Source of the DNA: Taenia hydatigena
Taxonomy: Eukaryota > Platyhelminthes > Cestoda > Cyclophyllidea > Taeniidae
Assembly: GCA_036345935.2 (NCBI GenBank)
Contig: JADWOT020000005.1
Coordinates: 20,190,369 to 20,254,368, forward strand
Reading direction: 5' to 3'
Length of the DNA: 64,000 nt
A model generated the notes under the pieces. It made no database searches, was not told the origin of the DNA, and worked only from the letters and a program-made list of their open reading frames with translations. Shown here piece after piece: positions 43,449 through 58,400 of the stretch (the first letter of the stretch is position 1; every line of letters starts with the position of its first letter). Made by a program: the position numbers and the translations under genes.

Positions 43449-46400
43449 ATGAAAATCGACCGAAAAAAGATAGCGAATAGATGTGGGTATGACCAGAACG
43501 AATGCATGCTTCTAGCCAAACGCTTGTCTGAATGCTCAGACGAAGAATTCCTGAAGGAATTACGAAAGATTAAGGTTTGGAACTATGGCAAGTGTGAACT
43601 CGGCCTCTGGGCCGACATTCTTGATCGTCTTGACGCAATCCTTGAAGATGTGACCACAAAAGTTGGCATGTGGACTCTTAAAGTTGATGCCCCTGGAAAC
43701 GAACATCTCGTAAAGGATGTCGTTACCGTTCTTGAGTTCACTAGTCACCTCATTGAGCACAGTATATATCGTTGCCTTTATGGCTCATGGGGTCATATTC
43801 TCGCTCTATTTGCCACTTCAAACATGGACATTCTATTAGCCGTTCTTGGCCTTGCATATAACTTCAGGTAAGATTTTTTCACTTGATTCATCTAACAATT
43901 TTTTTAGCAAAAGAAGCAACTACTTCTCCCGACTTGACCCGAATAACAGGTCGTTGATTCTCGAGCGACTTGTATCGATTGCTGAGTCATGGGGCGGTGC
44001 AGAGAATGGTTTCGACCTTGCTTCATGCTGTCGAATGGATCATGTAAGCCCTTGTATCTAATAAACTCATTTAGTACCCTCCAAATGCTGGGAAAGTCAC
44101 ATTTGAGTACTATCCTGAATCTGAGTTTGACGGGCAGTCGGGTTCCTTGTCTCGACCACATGTTATTGATGAGCACTTCAAAAATTGCACCAAATCCCCT
44201 TCGGAGATTATGGAGGAACTACTGAAGATTCATCCTGTTCCGCCTTCAAAGCAAATGGCTCTTTTTGCTCGAATTCGTCTAGCTGTGTACTTTTCAGACC
44301 CTGAAAAACGCCTGAAGTGCATCAAAGCTCGTCTACAGGCTATTTCTACTCTTTGTATTTCCTTCATTTTATTGCCTCACACTAATTCTTCATTAGGTTA
44401 CACATTCGAGTTTGACGATCGTCTAATTTACTTTGGGCTGGTTGATGAATTGGTGGATGTTCTTCAGCTTCCGGATGGCGAGGTCATGTCCATAAAGGCA
44501 TGTGCTCTCCGCACCATGACGGCAATTTTCAATCTCCAACGTCTTAACGTGAAGTATGCCCTTTGCAACCAGCATGCTTTAACGATCGCTTATCAATTAA
44601 CTGAACCGCCTTTTTGGTGTGTTATAGCCTCGTGACCATTCTTGAATCCACTGGAATGGCCAACTTTCATGGCGCTTTGCCCACACGCATTAGGCGATGG
44701 ATCCAGGGTCTAGTGGACGGCACCTGTGATGCCTCGGGGGGCAGTGTCAATCAGCAATACACTATCGCTCTACTCTCTTTCCTCTACCATTTGGCAGCTT
44801 TTGAACAGAACTTGAGTTCGGGTTAGCCGGTTAACTACTCTCAAAATTTAATGATTTCTCTTTGATTTCTAGTCATCTTTAATCACTCGTTGTTATTAGT
44901 TTGTCTGCAGATCGTTGCTCTTTTCGACATACGATCACTTTTTGAGTTTCACCGTCATACCCTGGTAAACAAGGTGTTTCTGCCGCCCCCAACATCCCAA
45001 TCACCTTGTAGAGCTATAGTGCGCGTAGTGTGTGATTCGTTCTAAATGGAGATTATGCCCGTCTACGCGGGACTGGTTGTTTTTACTTTCTCGTTCCAGG
45101 GAATGCCCACAACATGAGTTTGCGAACGATGAATTCCAGTGGGATATTGGACTCCATGCTGCAGCTGATAGCTTGGCACGTGCCACGGAACGACTGTTTG
45201 AGTTATGTCACCCGTGCGGTACGCGTTACTGACCAGATTCTCTCCAGTGTCATCTCCAATCGTCAACTTGTTCTCGACCGTCTTGTCGATAGGCTGGACT
45301 ATGAGGCCGAGCTTGTCCTCCACCCCCCTCCTGTAAGTCAAATTCCTTACCTCTTCACCACGATCGAATGGTTCGAACTCGTTTTCACTGAGGTTCTTTT
45401 GCCAACTGCCTGCGTTTCTTACCATGAGTTGAATAGCTATAAAAATGCGATATTTCGATGTTGGGGTTGAGATGGATTATCTTTTTATTCTTACGAAAGA
45501 GCATTAAAGCCCGCTGTAGCGTTTTGTTTGGCTACGCCCACTTTATGCTTTTATAGCGTCATTGCTAGTCACTTGCATATGGAAGAATTTCGCGAAAGCC
45601 AACCTCGAGGTTGGCTCTTCATGTAATTGATTTAGGGCGTTTTCTATGCCTGCTACGAAATGACTTGATCAATTTTAGTGCGGTTCCTTTCTTCCACACC
45701 CCATCTTTAATTCCCTGAGGCCATTTGGAATGTTGAACCATTGTCTCATAGAATCGAGCGGACATTATCTTAGTCACTTTAATTTCTTCTTCCACCGGTC
45801 TTCAGTTCCTAATATCTGCTGTCAGAACAGCTTTACTAATCGTCGACTTCACATACACTCATGGTCATAGCCGGATCCTTCAAGTTTATTTTTCTGGCCA
45901 GCCAGTGCTCAAGGGTTGAGAAAGCTTGACATTGCGTAGATTTAATCTCTTCCTTTATTACTTGTGAGGGTTATGCCTCTGTAGCTGGTGGCGCCAAACG
46001 GATGCGTCGATATGGCTGAAAGGCATTTCTATTCAACAGTAATATCTCTTCTGTTTTCGATGACGCCGATCAGGTTGAATAAAGAGTCGACTTTCGCAGT
46101 TTCTGAAGGATGAGGATGTCCCTGTGGATGATATCATAAAGTTTGCAACCCTGTTAACGACACACCGACGGATCACTTGTACTTGTGTGGGTGTTTGTTA
46201 TAAGGTCGTCACTAAGTCTGTGCACATGTGTGGGTGTGCGCATGCATGCATCTCTTTGTGACCCGCTCTGATTTATGTACAGGAGTGAAGGGGTTAATGC
46301 TTATTAGCGTAGAGTAACTAAGGCGCTTGACGTCGTTTGCACAAGAAAATCATCCGGCAGGAGGGAACTCCGATGCGGTGCCCATGTCGACCCTGAAGAG

Positions 46401-49400
46401 GTAAAATGGTTCACGGGTTTGAGTGTCGTTTTAATTATTCTCGCTCAGGACGGCTGATTGATTGGTGATCTAAGTGGTATGGGTGGATCCGGACCAGGCA
46501 GGGCTAGAGGTCTCAGATAATCAAATGCACAAATAAGAAACGCCATTTTGTACTACCAGAATTACTAATTAGATTAGTCGCTTCATTTCATCATGTCTTC
46601 ACCAAGGTCGTCTTCAAATAATGCAATATGCGTGATAATCGCATTTCTTCATGTTAATTCACAGAGCTCTTTTAATTAAATCGCCCAATATTGAGGCGCC
46701 TGGTTGTAGTTTCCCTGCGGTACCATCTGGGGTCTTCACACCGAGACATGGCACACTATCTCTTGCCTTCTAAGCGTCGGTTGACATTGATATACACTCC
46801 TTTACCCCTAAACCTGCATCATAAGGTTTGCGCTGGTAAATAATTTTGGTGGCGCAGTGCAATAGATCTGGACGATTTTGTAGTATGGGCCGTTTTAAAG
46901 TTGTCTGGTCTCCTTGGATGACTAAATTTTCATTGAAGTACGAGGTTTCCGTGGCTAGATACGTGCTTGTTGGATCCTGTCCATATCACACCACGTGTCA
47001 TGCATCATTTGTATTTCCATTAATCACATTATTAGGGCAAAAACTGGCTTCATAATTGGTTTATTCTCGCCCATTTGCCGTGGGAATTTATTAAGTTATC
47101 AATTTTCTCACTTATTCCGAGGGTATGTTAGAGTCGAGACGCTAACTTACCAACTCACGTTTCCTGTTTCCCTTTAGGAGCTAGCCAAAGCCAGCACCAA
47201 CAGTAGCCAGACATCACCTCTCGGTGTGCTGAACACCCAGCGCTCCGGTCTCATGAAGTCGATGCTGAATCTGTTGAAACGCCTCAGCCTCGAGGCAGAC
47301 TGGTACGACCATCTGCGTACCGCAATGTCTGGCAATCTCCCAGTCGTCTTGCGCAAGATCTACAGCAATCGTGTCTTCCACGCTACTCCGCATCTGGTTC
47401 TCTTTGCCATGGAGACCATCACCAATTACATCTACACCTACCCCTCGAGTATCTCTCATATGCAAGTGAGTTCTTGTGACTGTCCTCAGTAATTTAGTTC
47501 TTACAATCTGGCTCCATAATGTGGGTGCACAGGAGGAGGGTTCTCTGCCACACGCTTCCACACTTGCCCCAGCGTTTACCCAATATCTGCAAACCAGTTT
47601 TGACTCAGATTCGTCAGTACAGCTGAACCATTGATTTACAGCTCTCCTGTGGAAAGGTTTTTTGACATCCATCAGGTTTATTGTTTCCTCAAATTGATTC
47701 CTTTTATGCCATTCTGATAGACTACTTAAAACATTTCCCTTACACTGCTGCATGCACGCACTACCACTGATATTTGCTGTTTTGACCACCGGTTTTTGGA
47801 ATGAACTGGTCCACACTACGAAGGCGTTAATAGCCATTTAGCTCCATCCATCTACCATTCCCCACTGCATAGTAAGGTTGAGTACCACTTATGCAATCAC
47901 GAGGGGTTAAAAGTTCTGGTTCGGCCCTGAAGCATTCCTTGTGCCGTGCGTCAGCATTGTGTTCACGCGTTGCGTACGTGCACAATCCATGCAATGACGA
48001 TTTTCAGGTCATATTTTCGTTTTGTGGCCAAAAGTTGTGTAGGGGCGAAGTTTGGCCATAAAGCTCGTTTTAGAGCAAGAGAAGGTTTGGGCGCGGTTGG
48101 TGGTTTAAGTAGGCTTTTGAAATTTGTCGCTCCTCTACGTAGATACTGGCAATCTCTGCTGAATGGTGACTTCATGGACTACATTTTGGTTGATCACGTA
48201 AGTGTGGTAGGATGTGGTTACCGTCTTGCGCTGTGATTCGAGTTCAGCTGTCGTCACACAAACATTCTTCACTTAAGGCCATGTACTTTGCATATCTGTG
48301 CTAAAGAACGTTTCTCCCCCCCTAACAGAAGCTTGTGTTTTAGGGCAAGAATGTGGTTGTATGTTGTGTTCCAGATTGCACTTCAAAAGGTGCTGTTTGT
48401 AAATCTTTATTTGCTCATCAGGTTCTCAAAATATTCCGCTTCCGAGAAAGTCATCTTGTCCACTCCTCGCCTGAAACGCTGCAAATAATACCGTGCTTCC
48501 TTTTGATCCTACATCCTTCGATTATTTTCATGGAATTGACTACCGACGAAGACTCACCTAACCTTTTAATGGACGGATCGTACATCTGCAAAATTTATGC
48601 TTACCATCTTTTTTAATTGGAAAGGGTTCCGTATAGCCTCTATATCAGCTAGAGCCAACTTTTTGTGTCGTATGTGATTATTTGGCTTAATTCTGACTGC
48701 CACCACATGATCTGTCATCAGATCGTTGCACAACTTTGTTATGCAATTTTTCTGCCACGCAACCACCAGTGGGCTTCAAAACAGCAGTCTACATTATTAA
48801 TAATTCCCTCGGGCAGAATTCACTGGCTTGCTGAATTTGTCGATCAGTTACTCGCGAAATGGCGTGTATGAACACGGTCTCTGTCATTTACTTTAGGTTT
48901 GCGATCGTCCACTCACACTTCGTTCACCATATCGTCACGTGAAAGCGAAATTCCCACTGCTTTCATCGTTTGTCACTTGAACATCATAAGTACTGGGTGT
49001 GTTTGTTGGATTCCTTTGGGGAATGTGAACCCCTTATCATTTTCCCACTGAGTGTTTTTGTGATTCTGTTTGGACCACTTCTACAAGGGTGTTCGTTATT
49101 TGAGCCTGCATGTTTTCCGTACTGCGATTTCACCGCCTATCCTGTGCGTCGTTTGACAAGTTCATAAAATGGGGCGCTCTCGGGTATACTTCTAGTCTAA
49201 AAGGCCGATTTCTAACTCCCCAGTCGTCCGTTTTACCACTGTTTATCTCTCCACTGAAGGATACTGCATTGTTCCCTTGTATTTTAGTCGGATCACCTAG
49301 TCCCTTTTCAGGCCATCGACTACGTTGGTTATGCTGTTGGACAAGGTGGCGCAATGTGATCCTCTCTGGTGTGCATTCCTAAAAATGATCTTGTGGAAGT

Positions 49401-52400
49401 CATTGAGCCATTCCTACGCAGTTCCACCTGCCTATTAAGTGGGAGGTCTTGTGTACAGCCGTCTTACTGTACGCCACCGATTTCACCGGAATGGTCATGT
49501 TCTATAACTGTCTGCTTGTCAGTCTGTAATTATTAGCTGTTTTACTTAATTGCCCCACTGTCTGCTTGCATTAACCTACTGTACAGGCCATTTGTTTTAT
49601 TATTATTGGTTCCACCCGGCCCTGGTGTTTAATTTTGGCCCCTCGAAATTGTACAATTTTACATTCGTAGCACTTTTTAAAGACGACCTATAATGCATTT
49701 TATGGAGCACATTATGCATCAGGGGCCCCACATCTTGCTCATTCGATCATTTAAGCTCTCAAATAGCTCTCAAGCTGGGTTTACTTCTTTTTTTTTGATT
49801 GAGCCTGCAGCCATCCAATAATCTCCACAGCAAACGTCTCGTCGATATCTTTATTCATTATTTTCTAGTCATTTTGTGATTACTCAGTTGAAATGGACTC
49901 TTTAGGCTTCAATACATTGAGGCTTAATTGAGGCATCAAATTCGTCCACTTAATAGGTCGTCTAATTCCCTCAGGAACGGCAGTCAAATTACCTGTTTTT
50001 GGCGGTTTCATGTACCTTTCTAGATACCTTTTCATCTAGTGTTACCCGGCTACGAAAATAATAGTGGATTGCTGGGTGCGCTGCACATATTTTTACTTTG
50101 CGTTTTAATTCTAGCTGTTGTCTTGCGAAAATTGTTTCATTTACCAATTTACACAGGCTAATTCTCCTTGATGTGTCTTCTAACGTAACATCAAGGATAA
50201 TTAGGTAAAATGGTATGGTGGATCGCCCGAACAATAAAATTCAGCGCTATTGTTGGTTTGGAGACAAGCCCCAATGACTTCTGATGTTGTGTAGGATAAG
50301 GGCGTGACTTCTGACATGCTGTCCGCCTTGACGGAGAATCCTCTGCCACAGAGTCGTGATTTCCTCGTCCACCTGCCTCCCATTCTGCGCACGCTGTCGC
50401 TGAACCCGCGGGGCCGCACGGCCGTCTGCTCGAGTGGGGTATTGCAGAAGTACGTTGAGACTCTGGTGAGTCCCGAATATCTACCGACGATGCGGGCAAA
50501 GCGACTACGCGACTTCCTCTCTCAGATCAGCTATAACCTCTCCATCGCTGCCTCCGCCGTGGGTCAGAACAACCCCACTAACAACCTCACCGCAAGCCAG
50601 ATGAGCGCCTCGCTGAATGAGCTCATGCGAATGCACTCAGACATTCGTGGCATTATTTTTAACTCCGTTTTCAAGGTACTGCTCATTTATCTGCATTCTT
50701 TGAGTTCATTTTTACCAATTCAACCGTTTAATATTCATTATTTATTCGCTTAGTTTATGTATCATATAGAAATCATGAGCATCTCCATGGTAGACGTTTT
50801 CAGACGTTCAAGGCCGGTTTGGGTGGACACGAGGTTGGGGGATTATCGCGGGCGGTAGTTTCTTCAGGAGCCTTTCCCTAGTAAATCTTTTCGAGGCCCT
50901 GGTCGAGTAATATTTGCTAGACGAGACCAAGGCTGCAGTTCTTTTGAACTACATTCATCTGCTACCCATCTTAGAGATGTATTAGACAGTGCCACTATGA
51001 AATGTTTATCAGAGACTTAAAGAAGTCCTTGAGTCGCCGCCCATGACGCCAAGATGGTGGTTGCACTTGCGGAGTCTGAAGACTTCGCGTGGTTGAACAT
51101 CTTGAAAAGACAGTTTTACCACACAGTTATTCCCTTTTGAACCTCGTTCTCATCGCTTCTTCTGGACACCTTGGCCTCTATTGTAATGGGTTTTCCTGGG
51201 AGTCATAGTCAACCCCACACACCAAGATCGAAGGTTAGGTCACTCATTTTCTTAGTGGTCTGATTGGACTTTTCACAAATAATGCGCCCTTCCCCCCTTC
51301 TTAGCGAACACCATTTAGCAAGGATTTTTTCGAGGAGTAACGCGCAGATACCGCACTCCAGTGTCTTTTAATGGCGAAGCCTACCTAAAGGCGAAATTAC
51401 GGCTAGAAAGACTGCGGTTATAAATTGTTGTGTTTCTAAAATTTTATTTCATAGAAACCCATCCCCTCTTCATAATGTTCTGTAATTGGATTAAAGGTTT
51501 AGTTTTTTGCGTCAAGGGCTTTATACATGGTTGCGCCCTTTCGGAGACAAATTACTGTTTTGTGAACACCGCCGTCTCTACAAGTCATATGAAGCAGTGG
51601 CTCCTGAGATTGCGTAACTCTCACTTTTGATTGCATTTTTGATGTATTGAAGTTAAGTTGTTATTATCACATCTACTCCTCTGCTTCATTTGTCCCTTGA
51701 ACTTCGCCATCTACCTATTGGGGATAACCTCCCGAATTTGCTGTTACTATCCTGCAGTGCCTCACGAAGATCGTCGAGATGGGCAAGACTCCAGCCTCTC
51801 TGATTCCCGCCACCAGCATCGACAACACCACTCCGGGGATACGTGGAGGCTCTGGTGCGGATTCCAACGCTGCGACTTCCAATGCGGTGGTGGCAGGGAC
51901 ATCCCGTTCAAATTCCGACATTCATCCTCCCGTTAGAGTCCGTCACCGAGTCGGATCTCCAGATGAGGACGAGGACGTTGATGTAGACGTGGACGTAGTG
52001 GAGGAGGAAGATGATGAAGAGGAAGAAGAAGAAGGCACATATCTTGATGCTGAGGTGGAGGATGTCAACATGCTTCTCTCTGGGAGTGATGGAGCTGGTA
52101 GTGATGTGGATAACCCGCATCATGCTATTTCCATCAGCGTACTGGCAACTCCAGCCTCCCCGGAGCACCCACCGATTAGCGGAAGATCGAACACGCTCAC
52201 TACAACTACTCTTCCCACTACCGTCGCTGCAGTTCCCGCCACGGCAGCCACTCCAATGGAGATTGATGAGGAGGAGGGCTCGCAGAACATCTCCGATTTC
52301 ATTCTCAATGTCGTGAGTGGCTTTAAGTGGATTCGATATTGAGGTGCTTTTATGTCACTGTGATGTAATAGAATTTATTTCTACTGCAAATGTACTTCAA

Positions 52401-55400
52401 AGGAGTCTTGTGCTGATCATTGGCATGTGTCGAGCCTTTTTCAGGATCTTAGACGTATCTGGCCTCACCGGAACTTTAGTTTCTTTGAAATCATCTTTAA
52501 TGATTTTGTTTTTCGCTGATGAGCGGAACAATCTTAATGAAATTTCTTTTGATCTGTTCTTTATTTGCTTAAAATTCAGCTACCCATAATTTTTTGGGCA
52601 GAAAATTTTGTACCTTTAACATCACGACATTGGTGCTCATGAGTGACTTGAAGGGGCTTGTGAACTTACAGTGTTGGCTAAGGCAGGTGCCTTAATACAA
52701 GCCGTCCTTCAGACTCCCATCTTTACGGACACATTGAAAAATAGGCGTTAGACACGATTACATTTGCTACAGGTATGAAATTTTAACGCAACTTGAAGTA
52801 ATGGATTGAATATCATCACTGACAAATTGCTGAAGGACGTAGTCGAAACAGTGGTTGGGTCCCGAACTTACAGGATGGGTTTTTACCGATGGAGCAATAA
52901 GGCATTGGAGGTACGCTGAACAGTTGCATTGAAATTGTAAACTCTTGGGCACGTGCTTGTGAATTATTGACAGCCTGGCCTATGCCTGTGGAATTTTTGT
53001 GAAACGGGGGCAAATGAACCCATTAAAAATGTTTTCTTGGGTTATTTTTGGATGTGAAATCGACCCTCTGTTTTGGTGCATAAGGTTTAGACTGGCAATT
53101 GACAAGGCATCAAAGGAGATGAGATTGCTCTACCACCATGGAACTTGCATCCACTTATGGGGTGCCTGAACGCTCCATGTGACCCCAGTCGATGGCACTC
53201 ATGAGTCACAGCACTTTTATCGCACTTGACTAAGCGTGACTACAAGTTTCTTGGTTCCAACTTAGACATCTTACGCATTCATTTCGATCCTATAATTGTC
53301 CAGATTGAGGTGTTTAGCGCTCGCACACACACCTGGTGACACAGTAATCCGGCGTTAAGTTGCTTTTGAGGCTCTACCCCCTACTCAAGTGTTAAGGGGT
53401 GAAATTAAAAATCGATTTGGGTGGTGGCGCTGTAATAGTTTTGACACCATGCTACCGCCGCTCTTAGCCTCCAGCACCTCAGGTTTATCAAGTTTGTCTT
53501 CAACTCCCATTCGCACTGGCTAATACGTAATGTGACTAATTTACACCACGACCCCAGCCAATTGCTAGACCTTTCTACCTCACTAAATCCGTAAGCGATT
53601 AATGAACATAGCACAAACTTGGATTCGTTTCTGCCTACTACTGTCTGCGAGTTTCATTCTCGTCGTTGAGCGGACTGTTTGATTTCAGTAGTGTTCGCGT
53701 AAAATAGACTTTCTCTGCCTCCGTTGCAATTTTATTTTCTCTCTTCATGATCGCAAATTAAGCCTTTCCACGGTTTCCCCGAGAATTACATTCTGCCATG
53801 TCCAAAACTTCGTTTTTTTTCGTCGGAGTACACATGAAGGATTTCGAGTTCAGTGGTCTTATGTGAAAGGACTTTCTGGCTTTTTGTGGTTTGTTTTATC
53901 TGGACCGCTGTGACGCTAACAATCTGATCCCTGAGTGGAATGTTAACCTCTGACCTCAAATGTCTTGTCGTGCCTTGCAGAGACTTGTCAAAGGCGTACA
54001 CCGTTTTATATACATCGAATGTAAACGGGTGGGAATGTGGCGCTCTTTTGTGCTCTACTCCAAGGACCATTTCTTCCTTTCCAACCCTTTTTATGTTGTT
54101 AAAACGCGGCATTTTTTGGACTCCCGTAAGTGACTTGTGAAGAGAAATGGGTCTTGTACTTCAAAGTTCACTAAGCAAACAAATGTCATTGGTTGTTGCC
54201 AGACGAACCACTACCCATCTAGCACTTGAGGAAAGTGATTTTTCCGTGTGTGTGCAGTAGACTACAGAGCCAAATGTCCACTTGCTGAAGGCCAACCAAC
54301 TGTTACGACTAAAATCGCTCCATCTATTTATCTACTCGGTGTAATGCATGTAAAATTTAGGTTTTCTCAGGGAATTCGAGCACCTTCTCTCAAGTTCTCT
54401 GTTATTCTTTCCCACTGGTTTTTATCGCCTCCTTCTGATACGACATGGAAAATGGAACAGGCACTTGGGCAATAAAAGTGCAATAGGCTCGGGTGTCTAA
54501 GGTCACGTCGTCTTACTAGGGTGGAGTTCGGGGTAGGCATGTCGTTGAAATGGGGTTATAATTTTGATTTGGTAACGGCTCTCCCCAGTAAAACATCTGA
54601 AGGGCTCTTAACTCGAAGGAACTGATTTGCTGACCTTGAACACTCGTAATACAGAACACACGGCTTAATCATACCTCTTGCTGAATTATTCATTGTAGTG
54701 TCGAAAATTTCTGAAAATGAAGTCAGTCGTTCTTTTAAAAAGGCTGAGCTCATTTTGCAACTGGTCAGGGATCCAGATTTCAGCGGAGGCATCGTCGAGT
54801 TTTGCTTCTGCCGCATATCGTAATGCATATTCCGAATTCCAGGAACCTAGAGAAGGTTTTAAATACGCGACACAAACGTTATAGCACGTTGTAGAAGCTT
54901 CAGTGAATTTTTATAGCATCATTCATGGAGGTGAATTAGGCACACTTTTCTTTGAACTCTAAAAACGTCAGTTCAAGCCCAGCCGTACAGAATTCGTTGT
55001 TTTTGAGGGGCGTTTAAAGTGTTAATGTTACAAGCAAACTAATTTTCCCAGAGAGTGGACATAATTTTGGCAGCTCTAAATTGACATTGCTGAGTAGTCT
55101 TTGATTCCGTCCATGAATCGAACTTTGGTTCGTGTATCCTCTGCATAATGTTAACTACTGGGTCACATAGCAGAGGTCGGTTTTGACCACGTGCCACGGT
55201 GGAGCTCGATTACCAGCACGGCTTATGGCCTCGATGTCCCCAGACCTCGTTATTGATGTATTTGATAAGTTCACTGGATTTTTAGTGCGTCACCTCACAA
55301 TGCCCATGTTCTTTTTTACTGGCGATATTTTTTTGGCAAAAAATAACGAACACCTGAAGCGATTCAAAGTGTTTCTTTTGTCGTATGTGTTACTGTTTTG

Positions 55401-58400
55401 ACGACAACGGTCTAACTCAGACCATTTTTTCTTCCTCACAGAGCAAGTTCATGGAGCGCCTACACTCCTTCTTCATTCACGTCAACGACCTCACGCCATA
55501 CCAGCTGCACTCGCGGGCAGGTGTACAGATGTTGTGCGACCTCCTCCTCATGCCTGGTCTGCCTTTTGATTTCCCCGTCTCCTTCTCCTGTGCTACTTTC
55601 TGCAAATCTGTTGACCAATTGCTCAACTATATGTCCGTAGAGGATGTTGTCGAACCCATTTTAGAGGTGCGCTTACACTGTCATGTTTTGATAACACTTG
55701 AGAGTTTTTTCGTAAAGCGTAAACTACGAATTACTCTATTGGTTATGCATATTTTGAGAGCAAGTTTGGCATGATTGGTACGGTTTATTAACCTTGTCAG
55801 TTCTTAGTTTGGCCAACCGTCCAGTCACGTGCCTGTTGTAAAAGTTGTTGCCCAATTTTTGCAGTGCGTTTTCGCCTACGATTATCTGAAAACTTCAGAC
55901 CTTTTGATGCGGTATTGCGGGGGGTCTTTGGTTTGCGCTTTATCGAAAAATTGCTACCCATTGGAGTTTTATCGCTATCTATCTTTGGACTAGTCTACCA
56001 GACCCTCCAACTGAGTATTTCTCTCTTGACTATCGGCGTGTGCTTGGTGACGTCTTCCTGCGATAATGAGCATTTCTCCCCATTTTTAGGCCCGTTTTAC
56101 CTCTTCACCGTTTAATTTCGTTCTCTAAGTCATTTTTCGACGGGAATAATGTGATTGCGATGTTTTCTTTCATCGTTTTGCTGAGCACGAAGATTCCATG
56201 CCTTCCGTTTTGTGCTCCTTGGAGGAAAACTACCACCCGTTCGATTCCTCTTCAGGTCTCGATGAAATTGCTTGAAAGCAGGTTTTATTTACTTTACGGG
56301 AAGTGCTACTAATTTTGTTTCGCTTCCATCGGTCGACAAAATTTACTCTCCCGGTCTTACTGAGTGTGAAATGGATATTGCTCATGAATTCATTTGCCTT
56401 CCTACCAGTGACTTTGTCATTAGCCTCTCGAGCCCTTGGAATAGTTGGACACTGAAAGCTCAGGTCTTATCGCCCCCTGTAGGAAGCAAATGACAGAGCT
56501 CCACTCTGATGACATGCAGGCGGGTAAAGGAGCCTCCGTATTAACACACGTGGCAGTCTCATTCCCTGGCATGATTTTTGTCCTACACGCTTTTATTGAC
56601 TTGATATCTACTTTATCCGCCAAGGTATGGTCTCTTGTCACCTCGAGAATGCGAATAAGTCGTGCTGGTTTTGATGAAGTTTTTCCATTGAACCTTAATT
56701 TAGGCGAGCTTCGTCGGATGGATTCATTGTGGAGATTTCATCGTGCTCTAGAAGGTGGATCAAATTGGTTGAATTTACAGCTATAGTTGGTTGCTTTCAC
56801 TTTCGGTCTGATTTTTCTCTTTTTGTGCATCTGGACATTTAGCCGTCCATTGGAAATATTCTTTCGTTTGTACCGAATGTTCAACTCATTTAGGCGTAGG
56901 CCTTCTTTCAAGAATCACCGGAAAGTGGCAAATTGCATTGGGCTTCGTAGTTGACTGAAACACTTTTCCTTGTGCATTCCTGGGGCTAAGTGAATCCTTA
57001 AATACCCCCAAATCGTCTCTCTCATGATTGCTGGGATTCACTGCAAAAGTTGGTGCCCATACCATGTTGCCGCGCATTCCTCGCTTTACCACGGTCTGGA
57101 TCTACATTCGCGGTTTGTTTTTTTCTTGTACTTCCGTTCTATGAATATCTCTAGCTTGTCATTCCTGGCTTCCTGTTAATTTATTTACTACACGTGATGA
57201 ATACCTTCTCTACTTTTGTGGCACTCAATTTGGCTTGAATTTTCTAACACTAAGCTCTACCTTGCCGGTCCCTTAATTGCCTAATGGCCTTGGTGGAAAG
57301 TTTGATAACTTTTTTATACATTTGAAAACAATGTAGTCTGGTATCGTTAAATTCAGCTTATTTACTTTAAGAACCGGAGCTTGTTTACTCCCGCCTGAGC
57401 GCCTTCTTTAAGATAGTCTGAGAACTAGGTGTTGGATCGTGGAAGTCGAGATGATGCCTACGAATTTGGGAACTGTTAGGTAAAAGCACGAATTTTGTGA
57501 TTTGATCGAGAAGATCAACCTCACTTTCCTCTCTGAGGGCAAATATGGTAACATATCCCTTGAAAAATTTTGGGGGTCGGGAGGTAACGTGAACGTTTGA
57601 CCATGGTGATTGGATTGAGTATTTTGAGTTTTTATGGTAACCGTAAGCTTGAAGTTGTATGGTTCACGCACCAAAACCTACCTTCTCTCACAGACGCTGG
57701 AGAAGTCGATGCAACGGGCGAAGGACTTGCGTGCTGGCCTCTCCCCCGCGATGGGCACCACTAGCATTCACCAAAGTTGCAGCAGTGGAGCGCCGACTTC
57801 TCTGCTTCTTGCAGAATTCAATGCAGGGCGCACCCATTTGCTCCACGAGTTGGTCTGCATCTCTTCCATTATCTGTGTGGTGGTGCAAATCGTCAACCAC
57901 CTCAAGCCGGAAATGCGGGGTATCTTCGGCAACCTTTGGGGCAAGAAGGAATTCCTCCGCGATTTGGGGTAGGTTTGTTCTAGTTATTATCCCCACTTTT
58001 GTTACGGTACTCTTTATTTGTGCTTCCTCCCTGCTATTATTTAATGCAGACTAAGGGTGATGGGTGTTAATTGAGCTTTTAGGGTGCCACTTCCTCGCCA
58101 GAAAGAAACAACATATGCATGTGAGATTCACGGTGGGGGCAATGGCTAGCCATGGTAGTCATTCTCATTTCTTCATTGTTTAAATGATTTTGCTTCTTTT
58201 AATATCACTTAGGCTACCAATCGTGGTGTCCTTTTTGAAATGGCTGATAACCGGTGAAGCCTAACTCTCCATTCCAGTGGTTTTTGCGGTTCCAGCCATG
58301 TTTTCTCACATTCATGATATTCTGGCCATCCTCCCCAACATGAGGCGTTTGGAATGCCAGAAATAACTATCTTAGGCATCTGGCTAATTTGTTCCTTTGT

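Noticed and set aside
48353..48616. ORF in HUWE1 intron 7 beginning with a CVPDC pattern
   Set aside because: One Cys pair is not enough for a zinc finger. There are no splice sites or further conserved residues, and the surrounding intron is non-coding.
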